Assembly: GCF_905332535.1 (NCBI RefSeq)
Contig: NZ_CAJOCF010000002.1
Location: 310,001 to 374,000 of the forward strand
Length of the DNA stretch: 64,000 bases
Reading direction: 5' to 3'
Source: Latilactobacillus fragifolii
Lineage (GTDB): Bacteria > Bacillota > Bacilli > Lactobacillales > Lactobacillaceae
The position numbers and the translations under genes were made by a program. The notes under the pieces were generated by a model. The model saw only the letters and a list, made by a program, of their open reading frames with translations, did no database searches and was not told the DNA's origin. This document shows, one piece after another, positions 25,839-35,487 of the stretch. Every line of letters starts with the position of its first letter. The first letter of the stretch is position 1.

Positions 25839-27206
25839 TTAAGTGAGCGGATTTTCATCGATCGCTGGCAAATATTTGCCAGCCAAGCCAGCGATCACCG
25901 TTAGCCAGCCCACACTGATTAGACCGGCCAGGTGAATCAATTGACTGGTGGTGTTAGTCATTGCGACACTGCCACTGATTTGGGCAATCATGGCCGCCAG
26001 GTTTTGTTGTCGCAAGGCGGCTAAACCCATCAAACCAATAATTAAAATAAATTGCATTAGGATACTACCGAGATACGTATTCCGATATTTAACAATTAAG
26101 GTTTGGGCTGGTGTCGTGACACCGGTGTTATAAGCACGATGATTTAAAAGAATGCTGTTGGCACTGCCAAAGAAACTAATCAATACAATCCCGAGGAGGA
26201 TTGTGTATGGAATCATCATCAGCCAAGCGCCAATGATGCAACCTAGTAGTTGGCCTTTTAGGTCTGATAATTGGGTAAAGCGTCCTTGAATCGTACGGCG
26301 CATAACTTGCGCCAGAAGCATGCCGATTCCATAGGTCATATACGCGGCAATCATTAAGGCCTTATTTTGAACGGCAACAAAGATATAAAGCATTAGGAAC
26401 GTCTCAAATGCACCGTTGATTAGCGCGGCGATTAATAACCAAGCTGGCATATTCGTCTGCATCCCCCGCGTCAGAATAACCCGGATAACTAGTCCAATTA
26501 AGCCAACAATCGCAATGAGCACTAGTTGCCAAACAAACTTAGCTTCAAATAGGCGCAAGTATCGCAACGCAAATGCCATGATAGTGACCCAGATAAATAA
26601 TTCTAAATTATTGACCGATTTCGTTTGCGGTACAAAAACGGCTTCGCCAGGTTGTTTTACAAACGGTTCAAAGCGCTGCATGCCCATCAAACCGATTAAA
26701 ACAAAACCCATAATGACTACAAAGACCAACCGGTACGAAAAGTGACTCGCAATGATTAAACCCCCAGCGGTGAGTAAACTAAATCCCAATAAGGTCTTAA
26801 TTTCAGTACCCATAAGATACCATTTCCAAACCACGCGCTCGTGATAATAAACGCCCTCATAGGTCGGCATGATTACACTGGCGCTAGCCCCCAAGATAAA
26901 AGCCGCCATATCGGTTAGATACAACCACGGCGAAATGGCCAATACCAATAAAGCCCCAGCAGCTAGCACCATGCTGATACTAGTTATTTTAAACGCATTT
27001 TGCACGTGTCCTAGACTATTGACAAATAATAGGCCCGTTTTTAAGGCTGTATAGAATAAGATATATGGCATATAAGATGCCGCCGACTGTCCGCTATGAA
27101 TCATGGTTAATCCAATTAATGGAAATATTGGAATTAGCTTTGCCACTGCAAAGACAAGTCCTTGTTTGATCTTTTCACCAGTCGTTAATGGTTGCCCATT
27201 TGTCAT
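25839..27206 (-). CDS. Polytopic membrane protein, MFS-like, function unknown
   Basis: 455 aa with about twelve hydrophobic segments spaced evenly along the chain and short charged loops, so an integral membrane transporter-like protein. The central loop (RFEPFVKQPGEAVFVPQTKSVNN) separates two six-helix halves in the manner of the major facilitator superfamily, but I find no MFS signature and do not recognise a family. ATG 27206 is chosen, behind AGGGATC; TTG 27209 just precedes it. Single gene, terminator directly downstream, guaA upstream on the same strand with its own terminator between. Confidence 0.75.
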   Translation of the reverse strand: MTNGQPLTTGEKIKQGLVFAVAKLIPIFPLIGLTMIHSGQSAASYMPYILFYTALKTGLLFVNSLGHVQNAFKITSISMVLAAGALLVLAISPWLYLTDMAAFILGASASVIMPTYEGVYYHERVVWKWYLMGTEIKTLLGFSLLTAGGLIIASHFSYRLVFVVIMGFVLIGLMGMQRFEPFVKQPGEAVFVPQTKSVNNLELFIWVTIMAFALRYLRLFEAKFVWQLVLIAIVGLIGLVIRVILTRGMQTNMPAWLLIAALINGAFETFLMLYIFVAVQNKALMIAAYMTYGIGMLLAQVMRRTIQGRFTQLSDLKGQLLGCIIGAWLMMIPYTILLGIVLISFFGSANSILLNHRAYNTGVTTPAQTLIVKYRNTYLGSILMQFILIIGLMGLAALRQQNLAAMIAQISGSVAMTNTTSQLIHLAGLISVGWLTVIAGLAGKYLPAIDENPLT

Positions 27207-27296
27207 CAATGATCCCTACTTTCATTGATTAGATGGTACCCTATATTGGATTGGATTTCAAAGCCCAGCCATTAAAAGGCGCAATTAATTGCACAA

Positions 27297-27334
27297 AAAA
27301 ACACCGCATAGCGTTGAAACGCTGTGCGGTGTTT
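27297..27334. terminator. Intrinsic terminator of guaA
   Basis: AAAACACCGCATAGCGTT and AACGCTGTGCGGTGTTTT around a GA loop (one T-G pair), 12 bp after the guaA stop codon. Confidence 0.92.
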
Positions 27335-27345
27335 TGCTGAGCTTT

Positions 27346-28899
27346 TTATTCCCATTCCACTGTTGAAGGTGGCTTGCTCGTAATATCGTACACGATTCGG
27401 TTGACGTGATCGACTTCGTTGACGATCCGCACCGAAACTTTTTGCAAGACATCCCATGGAATCCGTGAGAAGTCCGCGGTCATCCCGTCGATTGAGTTAA
27501 CGGCCCGGATGCCGACTGTATAGTCGTATGTCCGGCCATCGCCCATGACACCCACACTACGGATGCCTGGTAAGACAGTAAAGTATTGCCAAACCGTTTT
27601 ATCTAAGCCGGCAAGCGCAAATTCTTCACGCAGAATTAAATCACTGTCGCGGACAATCTTCAATTTGTCTTCTGTGACTTCCCCAAGGACCCGAATCCCC
27701 AGACCAGGACCAGGGAATGGTTGGCGCCAAACGAGTTCATGTGGCATCCCTAATTTTTCACCAAGGTCACGAACTTCATCTTTAAATAACGTATTTAAAG
27801 GTTCAATTAAGCTAAATTGCATGTCTTCTGGTAGCCCACCAACGTTATGATGAGATTTGATGGTTGTTGCAGTACTTGTTCCACTTTCAATAATGTCCGT
27901 GTATAAAGTCCCTTGCGCTAAGAAGTCGATGCCGTTTAACTTAGTTGCTTCTTCGTCGAACACTTGGATAAATTCGTTACCAATAATCTTCCGTTTCTTT
28001 TCTGGATCCGAAACGCCCGCGAGTTTGTTCAAGAAACGTTCTCTTGCGTCCACTTGGATAATGTTCAGGCCAAATTTACCGCCAAGACTTTCCATCACTT
28101 GTTCAACTTCGCCTTTTCTGAGTAAGCCGTGATCAACAAAGATGCTGACCAATTGGTCTCCAATTGCGCGGTGCAATAACACCCCAACAACCGAAGAGTC
28201 GACCCCGCCTGAAAGGCCGAGTAAGACTTTTTTATCACCGACTTGTTCGCGAATCTTTTCGATTTGCATGTCGATGAAATCATTCATTGTCCAGTTGTCT
28301 TGGGCCCCACAGACACCAAATGCAAAGTTCTTTAAAATATCGTTCCCGAATTCAGTGTTTTGTACTTCAGTATGGAATTGAATCCCATAAATGTGCTTAG
28401 CGCGGTTTTCGATCGCCGTAAACGGGGTGTTGTCACTTTCAGCAACTGTGACGTAACCTTCTGGAATCGCAGTCACTTTATCACCATGACTCATCCACAC
28501 CGTTTGTTTTTCAGGAAGACCTTTGAATAAGTCACTGTCTTTATCAGTGACCGTAATTTCAGCCTTACCATATTCACGTTCTGTTGATGCTTCAACATTC
28601 CCGCCGTTTTTAAAACTGATTAACTGCATCCCGTAACAAATCCCGAGAATTGGAATCCCTAGTTCAAAAATTTCGGGGTCAACTGAAAAGGCACCATCAT
28701 CGTAAACACTCATTGGGCCACCCGAGAAAATAATTCCCTTAGGGGCGATTTTCTTGATTTGCGCTGCAGTTGTCGTGTTAGGCAACAATTCAGAGAAAAT
28801 CCCGAATTCACGGATACGACGTGTAATCAATTGATTATACTGACTACCGTAATCTAATACGATAATCTTATCGAAATCTTGCATGTCCTTTTGGGCCAA
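27346..28899 (-). CDS. guaA: GMP synthase (glutamine-hydrolysing)
   Basis: 517 aa. Class I glutamine amidotransferase domain first (nucleophile Cys in GICYGMQL, His and Glu in GIQFHTEV), then the ATP pyrophosphatase P-loop LSGGVDSSV and the C-terminal dimerisation domain with the strongly conserved [16 protein letters not shown] and end [11 protein letters not shown]. Converts XMP to GMP with glutamine and ATP. I place the start at TTG 28899 because AGGAG lies 8 bp upstream and the resulting N-terminus ([20 protein letters not shown]) parallels other lactobacilli; the GTG at 28908 sits on top of the ribosome site. Monocistronic, with its own promoter and terminator. Confidence 0.97.
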   Translation of the reverse strand: MAQKDMQDFDKIIVLDYGSQYNQLITRRIREFGIFSELLPNTTTAAQIKKIAPKGIIFSGGPMSVYDDGAFSVDPEIFELGIPILGICYGMQLISFKNGGNVEASTEREYGKAEITVTDKDSDLFKGLPEKQTVWMSHGDKVTAIPEGYVTVAESDNTPFTAIENRAKHIYGIQFHTEVQNTEFGNDILKNFAFGVCGAQDNWTMNDFIDMQIEKIREQVGDKKVLLGLSGGVDSSVVGVLLHRAIGDQLVSIFVDHGLLRKGEVEQVMESLGGKFGLNIIQVDARERFLNKLAGVSDPEKKRKIIGNEFIQVFDEEATKLNGIDFLAQGTLYTDIIESGTSTATTIKSHHNVGGLPEDMQFSLIEPLNTLFKDEVRDLGEKLGMPHELVWRQPFPGPGLGIRVLGEVTEDKLKIVRDSDLILREEFALAGLDKTVWQYFTVLPGIRSVGVMGDGRTYDYTVGIRAVNSIDGMTADFSRIPWDVLQKVSVRIVNEVDHVNRIVYDITSKPPSTVEWE

Positions 28900-28923
28900 A
28901 CAACTCACTCCTCTTTTTTAATA

Positions 28924-29009
28924 AAGTGACGGGTCGCCCCGTCACTTAGTTCATAACACTTGTCAAACGATAATGTATCCATTTTACTGATTAATAATGA
29001 AAACGTCAA
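28924..29009 (-). promoter_or_regulatory. guaA promoter and leader hairpin
   Basis: TTGACG (29009-29004), 17 bp, TAAAAT (28986-28981) is a good promoter in the coaA-guaA gap. The roughly 75-base leader holds a stable hairpin AAGTGACGGG-GCGA-CCCGTCACTT (28948-28924), about 25 bases before the start codon. It is not followed by a clean U-run, so it may be a partial terminator for coaA or a stability element. I do not see a purine riboswitch core. Confidence 0.6.
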
Positions 29010-29048
29010 TGGATTGAAGGCCTTCCTGTGAAAAAACTCATTCTACAA

Positions 29049-29978
29049 TTAATATTTACGTAGGAAGACCTTATCAATCACGTGATGTTTCGTTTTATGC
29101 AAAATGACATCGGCGCGATTCCGCGTTGGTAAAATATACTCATTTAAATTCTGTAAGTTGATGTCCCGCCATACCCGCCGCGCCATCTTAAACGCACTTT
29201 GGCGGTCCCCGATGGCGTATGGGTAATAGTAGTTGGTCGGATCATCTTGCGCTAAGTCGAGCAATAGATCGAAACGCTCGAGGAACCACTTCCTGATCAA
29301 ATCGGCTTGGGCATCGACATAAATTGAAAAGTCGAAGAAGTCACTGACGTATATCTGCTCAGTTGAGGGCAACTGTAAGACGTTGATGCCTTCGACAATT
29401 AAAACATCTGGATCGTCAATCACGTCGAATTTATCCGGCACAATATCGTAAATCTGATGCGAATATTGCGGTGCTTTGACGGGGCCATCGTTATTTTTGA
29501 CCGCATTCATAAATTGAATCAGGTGCGGCATATCATAACTTTCGGGGAAGCCCTTTTTATCGAGAATGCCCTTTTGTTTCAGGGTGGCTGTCGGATATAA
29601 AAATCCATCAGTCGTAATCATCTGGACCTTCTTATCTGGATAGGCGCGGCTGAGAAGAAGTTGTAACAAGCGCGCGGTCGTACTCTTACCGACCGCGACA
29701 CTCCCCGCGATGCCGATGATAAACGGTGTTTTATGGGGCTTAATCTCTAGGAATTCAGACTTTTCCATCTGGCGCATCTGGTACTGTTCATAGTTCATCT
29801 GGATTAAATGCCGTAGCGGTAAATAAATATCACGCACATCGGCAAGTGAGATCCGATCATTCAAGCCCCGAATCTGTTCCAACTCTGAATCTGTAATGCC
29901 CGTATACCCGTCACCGCGACCATGAAACCCTTGCCATTCATCGCGCGGAATTTCATAATATTTCATCTCGTTTTTCAT
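29049..29978 (-). CDS. coaA: Pantothenate kinase, type I
   Basis: 309 aa. P-loop GSVAVGKST near residue 95, followed by the type I PanK pattern (TTDGFLYP, DEVIVEG-like VLIVEGINVLQ, and YYYPYAIGDRQSAF). Catalyses ATP-dependent phosphorylation of pantothenate, the first and regulated step of coenzyme A synthesis. Start ATG 29978 has GGAGG at ideal distance; the longer frame would add 19 residues without a ribosome site. Separate from the neighbours: guaA has its own promoter downstream and the PTPS-related membrane gene precedes it by about 80 bp on the same strand. Confidence 0.95.
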   Translation of the reverse strand: MKNEMKYYEIPRDEWQGFHGRGDGYTGITDSELEQIRGLNDRISLADVRDIYLPLRHLIQMNYEQYQMRQMEKSEFLEIKPHKTPFIIGIAGSVAVGKSTTARLLQLLLSRAYPDKKVQMITTDGFLYPTATLKQKGILDKKGFPESYDMPHLIQFMNAVKNNDGPVKAPQYSHQIYDIVPDKFDVIDDPDVLIVEGINVLQLPSTEQIYVSDFFDFSIYVDAQADLIRKWFLERFDLLLDLAQDDPTNYYYPYAIGDRQSAFKMARRVWRDINLQNLNEYILPTRNRADVILHKTKHHVIDKVFLRKY

Positions 29979-30061
29979 CCGACATCCTCCAATCCTAAAC
30001 GCATTCATTTTAACATTAAAAACAAAGGGCGTCATCTGGCGTTTATCTTCTGCGGATGCCT

Positions 30062-31738
30062 CTAGTGATGTGCATAAGGCCGATTAACGGCTCGGCTTTG
30101 GTCTTTATAAATGATTATGATCAACAGCCCTAAGCTAAGCAAACTAATGACGACCCCTATTCGCTGAATAGGCGTTGTTTGATAGTCAACGGTTATCCTG
30201 CCGGTTCCTTTCAAAGCAACTTCGGTTCGTCCAGTTTGTTTATTCATCCGCACCGGTACTCGCTGATGATTGCGCTCGGCAACGTACCCCTTGTAATAGA
30301 TAAAGGGCACTTCAACGACGGCTTTTTGATCCGTTAATGTCCGGAAATCAAACTGATAACGGCCCCAGGAATGTTGCACATTGGTAATGGCTATTTTACG
30401 GTGCGAATACCTAAGCACTTGTTTTTTATGCCGCAAAATTTTCTGGTAATCGGTTTGAGCGGGTAAGTACTCATGCCCAGCGCCAATATAATACGGGTTG
30501 GGCGTGTTGTAGGCTGCATTCGTTCTAAAGCGCCAACTTTGGTTTTGAATACTGTTTGTTGAATAAATAACGTTTCCCACACCCAATAATAGAATAAGTA
30601 GATAAAAGTAGAACTTATTATTTAATAAATGGCATGCATCCTTAGCCACTAAGTAACTCACAATGGCCGTAATAATGGCAAAAAAACGCCACGGGAACTG
30701 AATGGTGTTGACAATTGTATGATCCAACAAATGCCATGGCATAATCGGCGTCACCGCTATGAATAGCCCCAGCGCAATCACAATTAGATCACGGTCATTT
30801 TTATAATAGTAAAATAGGCCACACGCGATCCCTAATCCAAGTAGAACCGTGATGCCGACGTTAACCGTATTAGCATGGAAAACCGCATTCGTTAATGAAT
30901 TAACAACAAGGCTTTTCAACGGTAATGTGCGATCTGATAAAAAAGCCAGTGGTTGGGCGGTCACTTGAAAAGTCGTCGTTGCCATTTGTTCGCCAACCGC
31001 TAAGAAATAACTGCCTAATAAGCCAAGTGCTAATAACCCCGCCGCAATGAGCGGCTTCAAACTCTTATTTTGATAGAAGGTCTTGAGGTTGAATAAGGTA
31101 TAAATAATGATGACAATCCCCATCATTTCAACCGAAATCATATGACTGTAGCCAATTGCCACCATCCCGATTGATAACAGATACCAATACCGGTGCTCAC
31201 CTTTTTTTAACCGCGTTAACATCACAATAATTAAGGGGAAAAAGGTCAGCGCGATCACTTCGCCAATAGCTTGCCGATTAACTAAATCCGCAAACCGATA
31301 AATACTAAGGCCATACATCAAAGAGAATATTAAAGCTTGTTTTTTATTAAAACCCGCTAATTTCCCCGAAATATATGTGATTAAGAACGTACTAAAATTA
31401 AGCACAATTGCAAATATAATAAAACTTTCTTTAATGGATAAGCCGATGATTCTCAGAATGGCTGGTAAATAGAGGAAAGTATCTGGGTAAAAAAGACTGG
31501 CCGCATATCCCATACCGCCAATAAAAAAGTAACTAATTTTCGGGAACCAGTTACCATGTTTAATGGCCAGTGCCAAATTCTCAATGCGGTTCATGTGGAA
31601 ATGATAGTCCGAACCCGATAGGATTTTATTGGGCTGTAAATAGACGATGGCCACCATCGCAATACTTAATAAGCCAAAAAACACTAAAGTGACTGCCGTC
31701 GTATGGCGCCTGTAAAAATACTTTAATCTTTGCATCAT
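30062..31738 (-). CDS. Membrane protein with 6-pyruvoyl-tetrahydropterin synthase-related domain
   Basis: 558 aa with about eleven or twelve membrane helices and a C-terminal extracellular beta-rich part ending in one last helix and a short basic tail. The N-terminal motif SGSDYHFHMNRIENLALAI matches the PTPS-related membrane family, which resembles GT-C/YfhO-like glycosyltransferases where an Asp in the first loop is catalytic. A role in transferring lipid-linked sugars at the cell surface is therefore possible but not shown. Starts at ATG pair 31738/31735 behind AAGGAG. No neighbours of clear related function. Confidence 0.75.
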   Translation of the reverse strand: MMQRLKYFYRRHTTAVTLVFFGLLSIAMVAIVYLQPNKILSGSDYHFHMNRIENLALAIKHGNWFPKISYFFIGGMGYAASLFYPDTFLYLPAILRIIGLSIKESFIIFAIVLNFSTFLITYISGKLAGFNKKQALIFSLMYGLSIYRFADLVNRQAIGEVIALTFFPLIIVMLTRLKKGEHRYWYLLSIGMVAIGYSHMISVEMMGIVIIIYTLFNLKTFYQNKSLKPLIAAGLLALGLLGSYFLAVGEQMATTTFQVTAQPLAFLSDRTLPLKSLVVNSLTNAVFHANTVNVGITVLLGLGIACGLFYYYKNDRDLIVIALGLFIAVTPIMPWHLLDHTIVNTIQFPWRFFAIITAIVSYLVAKDACHLLNNKFYFYLLILLLGVGNVIYSTNSIQNQSWRFRTNAAYNTPNPYYIGAGHEYLPAQTDYQKILRHKKQVLRYSHRKIAITNVQHSWGRYQFDFRTLTDQKAVVEVPFIYYKGYVAERNHQRVPVRMNKQTGRTEVALKGTGRITVDYQTTPIQRIGVVISLLSLGLLIIIIYKDQSRAVNRPYAHH

Positions 31739-31964
31739 AGTACTCCTTATAAAATAGGCTAGTTAATTGCCCGCCCAGCATCAATTTAGCAGGGGCAATC
31801 GAATTTTAATCAGTATCAATCATATTCTATATAAACTGTAACGAATCGCAGCGAGCCATGTACACTTTTTTGTCCGCTGTACTCGAATCTATCGCTTGAA
31901 CCGTGAAGCGGTCTTTATTACTGTGTTCTTATAACAGTATTCTTTTGTTTAAACGCCTCAAGTA

Positions 31965-31992
31965 AAAACGCCCGCTTTTCAGCGCGCGTTTT
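31965..31992. terminator. Weak intrinsic terminator after helD
   Basis: AAAACGC-GC and GCGC-GCGTTTT can pair around TTTTCA, overlapping the end of helD. The remaining 31739-31964 shows no gene or clear motif. Confidence 0.45.
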
Positions 31993-31994
31993 GC

Positions 31995-34286
31995 CTAGTT
32001 AATTAACGTATAGTCATCCGGGTCTACATTATCAATCAAAGGTGACATCTCCGCCGTTGCTAATAAGGTGAGACGATGCATCGCTCTTGAACAGATGGTG
32101 TAGAGCAATTGCCGTTGATCTTCATGATTATAGTTGGTTGCACTGACTTGCCAACCAATAATCGCGTCAAATTCCAACCCCTTAGCTAAGAAACTTGGGA
32201 CAACTAGCGACCCTGCTGCTAAACGTTGATTTTCGGAACGAATTAAGGTGACTTTGGTGCCACTGGCTTTCAACTTAGCCGTTAATTCTTGCGCTTGCAC
32301 CAATGTCTTGGTGATAATCGCCGTCGTTAATTTATCTGCCTCGTTCTTAACCAATTGGGCCTTCACGTCAGCGACCAATTGATCTTCATTTTGACGCACA
32401 ATCAAGTTGGGTTTGTCACCTTCACGATTGAAGGCTTCAATCTTTTGCCCGCCTTTTAAAAGCCCCTTGGTAAAGTCCGTCACTTGTTTAGTTGACCGAT
32501 ATGACCGCGTCAATTGGACGACCTTCGTATTTTGCGCATCAAAGAGTTGTTGCACTTGTTGTAATAAGTTTGTGCTGTTTTCTTTGGTAAAAATCGCTTG
32601 ATTCAAATCGCCAAGTAATGTGAAGCGGGCCTTCGGGAAGTGCATCTTCAAAAAGGCCAATTCATATGGCGTGTAATCTTGAATTTCATCGATAAAAACA
32701 AACCGCATATCGCGTTCACCATGTTTACCAGTCATTAAATCATAAAGATGCAAATACGGTGTCACGTCTGTTAACGTCATTTTTTTGGCCTTTAAGTTGA
32801 CGATAAAATCAGTCACATGCGCGTTCCAAATTTCGGGGGTGAGGTCGAATTCAGCCAAATCAATCAATTGTGGGACAACCCGCATGAAATGCACATATTG
32901 CGCTTGAATACTCAAGAAACGATTACGTTGAATCCCCTTTTGAACGGGTTTGAAGGCTTTCAAAACGATTTGCTTAGCAATATATTTGCTTTCTGCTTCG
33001 CCATTTTTAAAGTCCTTACCCGCCATGATTTCGCGGAGTTCTTCATCACTTAAGTTTTCAGCTTGCTCAGTCACCCAATCCGCTTTGGTTTCGTGGTCGA
33101 CTTTGTGGCTCAAGCTACGCAATAAACTTTCCTTCGTCGCATCTAATCGATTGCCTAAATGATAGTTTTCATTGAAACGGTAATAGACATCACTGATTTT
33201 TTCCTTACTAATCAAGACCTTACCATTCATCTTCAAATCGCGAAAACGCATGTCCCCTTTTTCAAGATGTGCGGCATAGCGTTTGACCGCTTTATAGAAA
33301 ACCAAGCTTTCTTTCAGCCGGCTAATGCGCGCATCCGTTTCAGTGATCGGCGTTTCAAATTGATCAAATAAGCTCTGCACAGCCAGATTAGGTAAGCGCC
33401 GGGCGACATATTGATAATAAGTCATTTGAATCATATTTTGTTCGCCAAGTTCAGGCAACACATCAGCGATATAATCGTTGAACAACTGATTCGGCGAAAA
33501 CATGATCACTTGACTAGCATCAAGGTTCCCGCGATACCGGTAAAGCAAAAAGGCAATCCGTTGTAGAATCGCGGATGTTTTCCCAGAACCAGCAGCGCCT
33601 TGTACGAATAATAAATCCGCATCAGTGTTCCGGATAATTTGATTTTGTTCCCGTTGAATGGTCGTCACGATACTCTTCATTTGTGTATCGGACTTTTCCC
33701 CCAACACTTCAAGCAACATTTGATCACCAATGGTTTCTTGGGTGTCAAACAGGGCCTTAATTTGGCCGTCTTCAATTAAGAATTGGCGTTTCAATGAAAT
33801 ATTGACATCTTGCGGACCATCCGGTGTTTGGTACGTGACCTCCCCCGTCTTTCCTTCATAGTAAATCGATGAAATGGGCGCCCGCCAGTCGTAGATCAAG
33901 AAATGATCTTCGCGATCGGTGAATGAGCCCAGCCCGATATAAATTGATTCCGACTTCGGTTCACCCTTTTCTTTAAAATCAATCCGCGCAAAATAAGGGG
34001 TTTTTTCCATTTTTTGTAACGTCGCAAGTTGGCGGGAAGCTTGTTGCCAAGAATTATTCCGCTCTTGCAACATTTGGCGTTGCTGTTCAATGGAAACTGC
34101 CGTTTCAGTCATCGCTGAATCATTATTGAAATTCAACCGCACATCATCAAAGAAGTTGGCGTTAATTTCTTTTTCTTCTGATTTAGCCCGTTTAACAGCA
34201 CCTTCAAAGTGTTTTTCGGCGTTTTTAATTAACCCGATAATTTCGGTTAAACGGCGTTGTTCTAATGATTTTTGTTCGTCAGTCAA
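31995..34286 (-). CDS. helD: RNA polymerase recycling motor HelD
   Basis: 763 aa, the usual length of Firmicute HelD. N-terminal antiparallel coiled coil (residues 1-110, charged, with the RNA-polymerase secondary-channel arm), then the UvrD-like superfamily 1 core: GAAGSGKTSAILQRI near residue 230, FIDEIQDYTPYEL, GDLNQAIF, LTRSYRST and KGLEFDAIIGW. The segment YIGLGSFTDREDHFLIYDWRAPISSIYYEG is characteristic of HelD and not of true UvrD/PcrA. It removes stalled RNA polymerase from DNA using ATP. Likely TTG start at 34286, GGGGGA 9 bp upstream. No partner gene in the operon. Confidence 0.9.
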   Translation of the reverse strand: MTDEQKSLEQRRLTEIIGLIKNAEKHFEGAVKRAKSEEKEINANFFDDVRLNFNNDSAMTETAVSIEQQRQMLQERNNSWQQASRQLATLQKMEKTPYFARIDFKEKGEPKSESIYIGLGSFTDREDHFLIYDWRAPISSIYYEGKTGEVTYQTPDGPQDVNISLKRQFLIEDGQIKALFDTQETIGDQMLLEVLGEKSDTQMKSIVTTIQREQNQIIRNTDADLLFVQGAAGSGKTSAILQRIAFLLYRYRGNLDASQVIMFSPNQLFNDYIADVLPELGEQNMIQMTYYQYVARRLPNLAVQSLFDQFETPITETDARISRLKESLVFYKAVKRYAAHLEKGDMRFRDLKMNGKVLISKEKISDVYYRFNENYHLGNRLDATKESLLRSLSHKVDHETKADWVTEQAENLSDEELREIMAGKDFKNGEAESKYIAKQIVLKAFKPVQKGIQRNRFLSIQAQYVHFMRVVPQLIDLAEFDLTPEIWNAHVTDFIVNLKAKKMTLTDVTPYLHLYDLMTGKHGERDMRFVFIDEIQDYTPYELAFLKMHFPKARFTLLGDLNQAIFTKENSTNLLQQVQQLFDAQNTKVVQLTRSYRSTKQVTDFTKGLLKGGQKIEAFNREGDKPNLIVRQNEDQLVADVKAQLVKNEADKLTTAIITKTLVQAQELTAKLKASGTKVTLIRSENQRLAAGSLVVPSFLAKGLEFDAIIGWQVSATNYNHEDQRQLLYTICSRAMHRLTLLATAEMSPLIDNVDPDDYTLIN

Positions 34287-34443
34287 AGCAGATGTCCCCC
34301 GATTTCTAAATAAACAGTTCTACAAGTTTAACACTAAATTCACAAGAGTGCGACTTCCAACACTTATCTTTCAAGGATCAGTCTAATCGTACAGATAAGC
34401 GCTATGTAGCTGACCGGCAGAAGCCCATCTCTGCCGGGACACG

Positions 34444-34797
34444 TTATGCGCGCCCCATGAAAAATCCCGCTGCTGCCACCAATATTCCTAACCCGTAGGT
34501 TAATAACAGATAGCCGAAGAAAATATGATATCGGCGGCGAAACCACAGCTGACTTAACTCGCTATTAAACGTTGAAAAAGTCGTGTAGCCACCCAACACG
34601 CCGACCCCTAAAAAAAGCGTCCACGTTTGATCCAATTGTGCCCCGGTCACCCAGCCTAAGCAAAAGCTTCCCGTTAAATTAATCAAAAAGGTGATTAATG
34701 GATATTCGCTTGCAATCTGTGTCCCAAGGCGTGTTAGTTGGTACCGCAAAATGGCGCCGATTGCCGCGCCCAAACCGACAATTAAGAATGTCATCAT
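34444..34797 (-). CDS. crcB: Fluoride efflux channel CrcB/Fluc, subunit 2
   Basis: 117 aa, four membrane helices, with the Fluc signatures [12 protein letters not shown] at the N-terminus, [10 protein letters not shown] and [12 protein letters not shown] (sodium site and fluoride-lining Phe/Ser). Its ATG overlaps the upstream crcB stop by 4 bp. Paired non-identical CrcB genes usually encode an obligate heterodimer that exports fluoride. Downstream hairpin CCGGCAGA/TCTGCCGG at 34413-34437 has no U-run. Confidence 0.93.
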   Translation of the reverse strand: MMTFLIVGLGAAIGAILRYQLTRLGTQIASEYPLITFLINLTGSFCLGWVTGAQLDQTWTLFLGVGVLGGYTTFSTFNSELSQLWFRRRYHIFFGYLLLTYGLGILVAAAGFFMGRA

Positions 34798-35201
34798 TTA
34801 AGCACCTGCGCCTTATCTTGCTGATCGAGCAGCCAAACCGCCCAGTAATCTGCCACTAAACTCAAGCCGACTCCGCCAAGCAAACTAATCCCGATGTACA
34901 GCCCGAATGGTAGCCATTGACTGGCCACCATTAACTTCAAGGCATCCACGCTAAAACTAGAAAAAGTCGTGAAGGCGCCCAAAAAACCCGTCCCCATTGC
35001 AAGGGCCAGCGTGTCGTTAATCTGATAACGAACCACAATATACCGCATTAAAAAAGGGAGACCAAAAGCCCCAATCAAATTCACACACAAAGTGCCATAT
35101 GGAAACCCCGCTGTTGGGTGCAATCCAAGCCCAATTGCATAGCGAAAAATCCCGCCAAAAAAAGCAAAAATGCCGACAGCCAAACTCGCTTTTAGCTTCA
35201 T
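34794..35201 (-). CDS. crcB: Fluoride efflux channel CrcB/Fluc, subunit 1
   Basis: 135 aa, four membrane helices; signatures [26 protein letters not shown] and [15 protein letters not shown]. First gene of the two-gene channel operon with a good promoter upstream. No fluoride riboswitch core is visible in the 70-base leader. Start ATG 35201 behind AAGGGGGTA. Confidence 0.93.
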   Translation of the reverse strand: MKLKASLAVGIFAFFGGIFRYAIGLGLHPTAGFPYGTLCVNLIGAFGLPFLMRYIVVRYQINDTLALAMGTGFLGAFTTFSSFSVDALKLMVASQWLPFGLYIGISLLGGVGLSLVADYWAVWLLDQQDKAQVLK

Positions 35202-35235
35202 TTTAAAGTACCCCCTTTTTAATATCGTAGCATCT

Positions 35236-35264
35236 ATTTTACAGAAGTTGTTCCCAATTGTAAA
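35236..35264 (-). promoter_or_regulatory. Promoter of the crcB pair
   Basis: TTTACA (35264-35259), 17-bp spacer, TAAAAT (35241-35236) on the minus strand, 35 bases before the crcB start. Confidence 0.65.
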
Positions 35265-35420
35265 TTAGTTGCAGATAGTAACTAGCAATCATAACGAATT
35301 TTTTAAATAATTTAATTATAAATAACCGATTAACTAAAACGATAATTTTAGCATTTATTGATATCGGCATTCAATCTCGTGCTTCAAAATGCGCGGCTCT
35401 TGCTCAAAAAAAATTCAATT

Positions 35421-35450
35421 TTGACATGCTTTGGTTAGTTAGTGTATGCT
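35421..35450 (+). promoter_or_regulatory. Promoter of the antiporter gene
   Basis: TTGACA (35421-35426), 18-bp spacer, TATGCT (35445-35450), giving a short leader before the ATG at 35488. Confidence 0.7.
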
Positions 35451-35487
35451 CTACACAACTTTATTGTGCATTGAAAGGATCTTTCTT

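Noticed and set aside
27272-27457. 61-aa minus-strand frame overlapping the end of guaA and its terminator
   Set aside because: It runs through the guaA terminator and has no ribosome site.
28924-28948. Purine riboswitch in front of guaA
   Set aside because: Only one simple hairpin is present; the three-way junction with conserved loops is not.
35202-35270. Fluoride riboswitch in front of the crcB pair
   Set aside because: The leader after the promoter is only about 35 bases and lacks the conserved fluoride-aptamer core.
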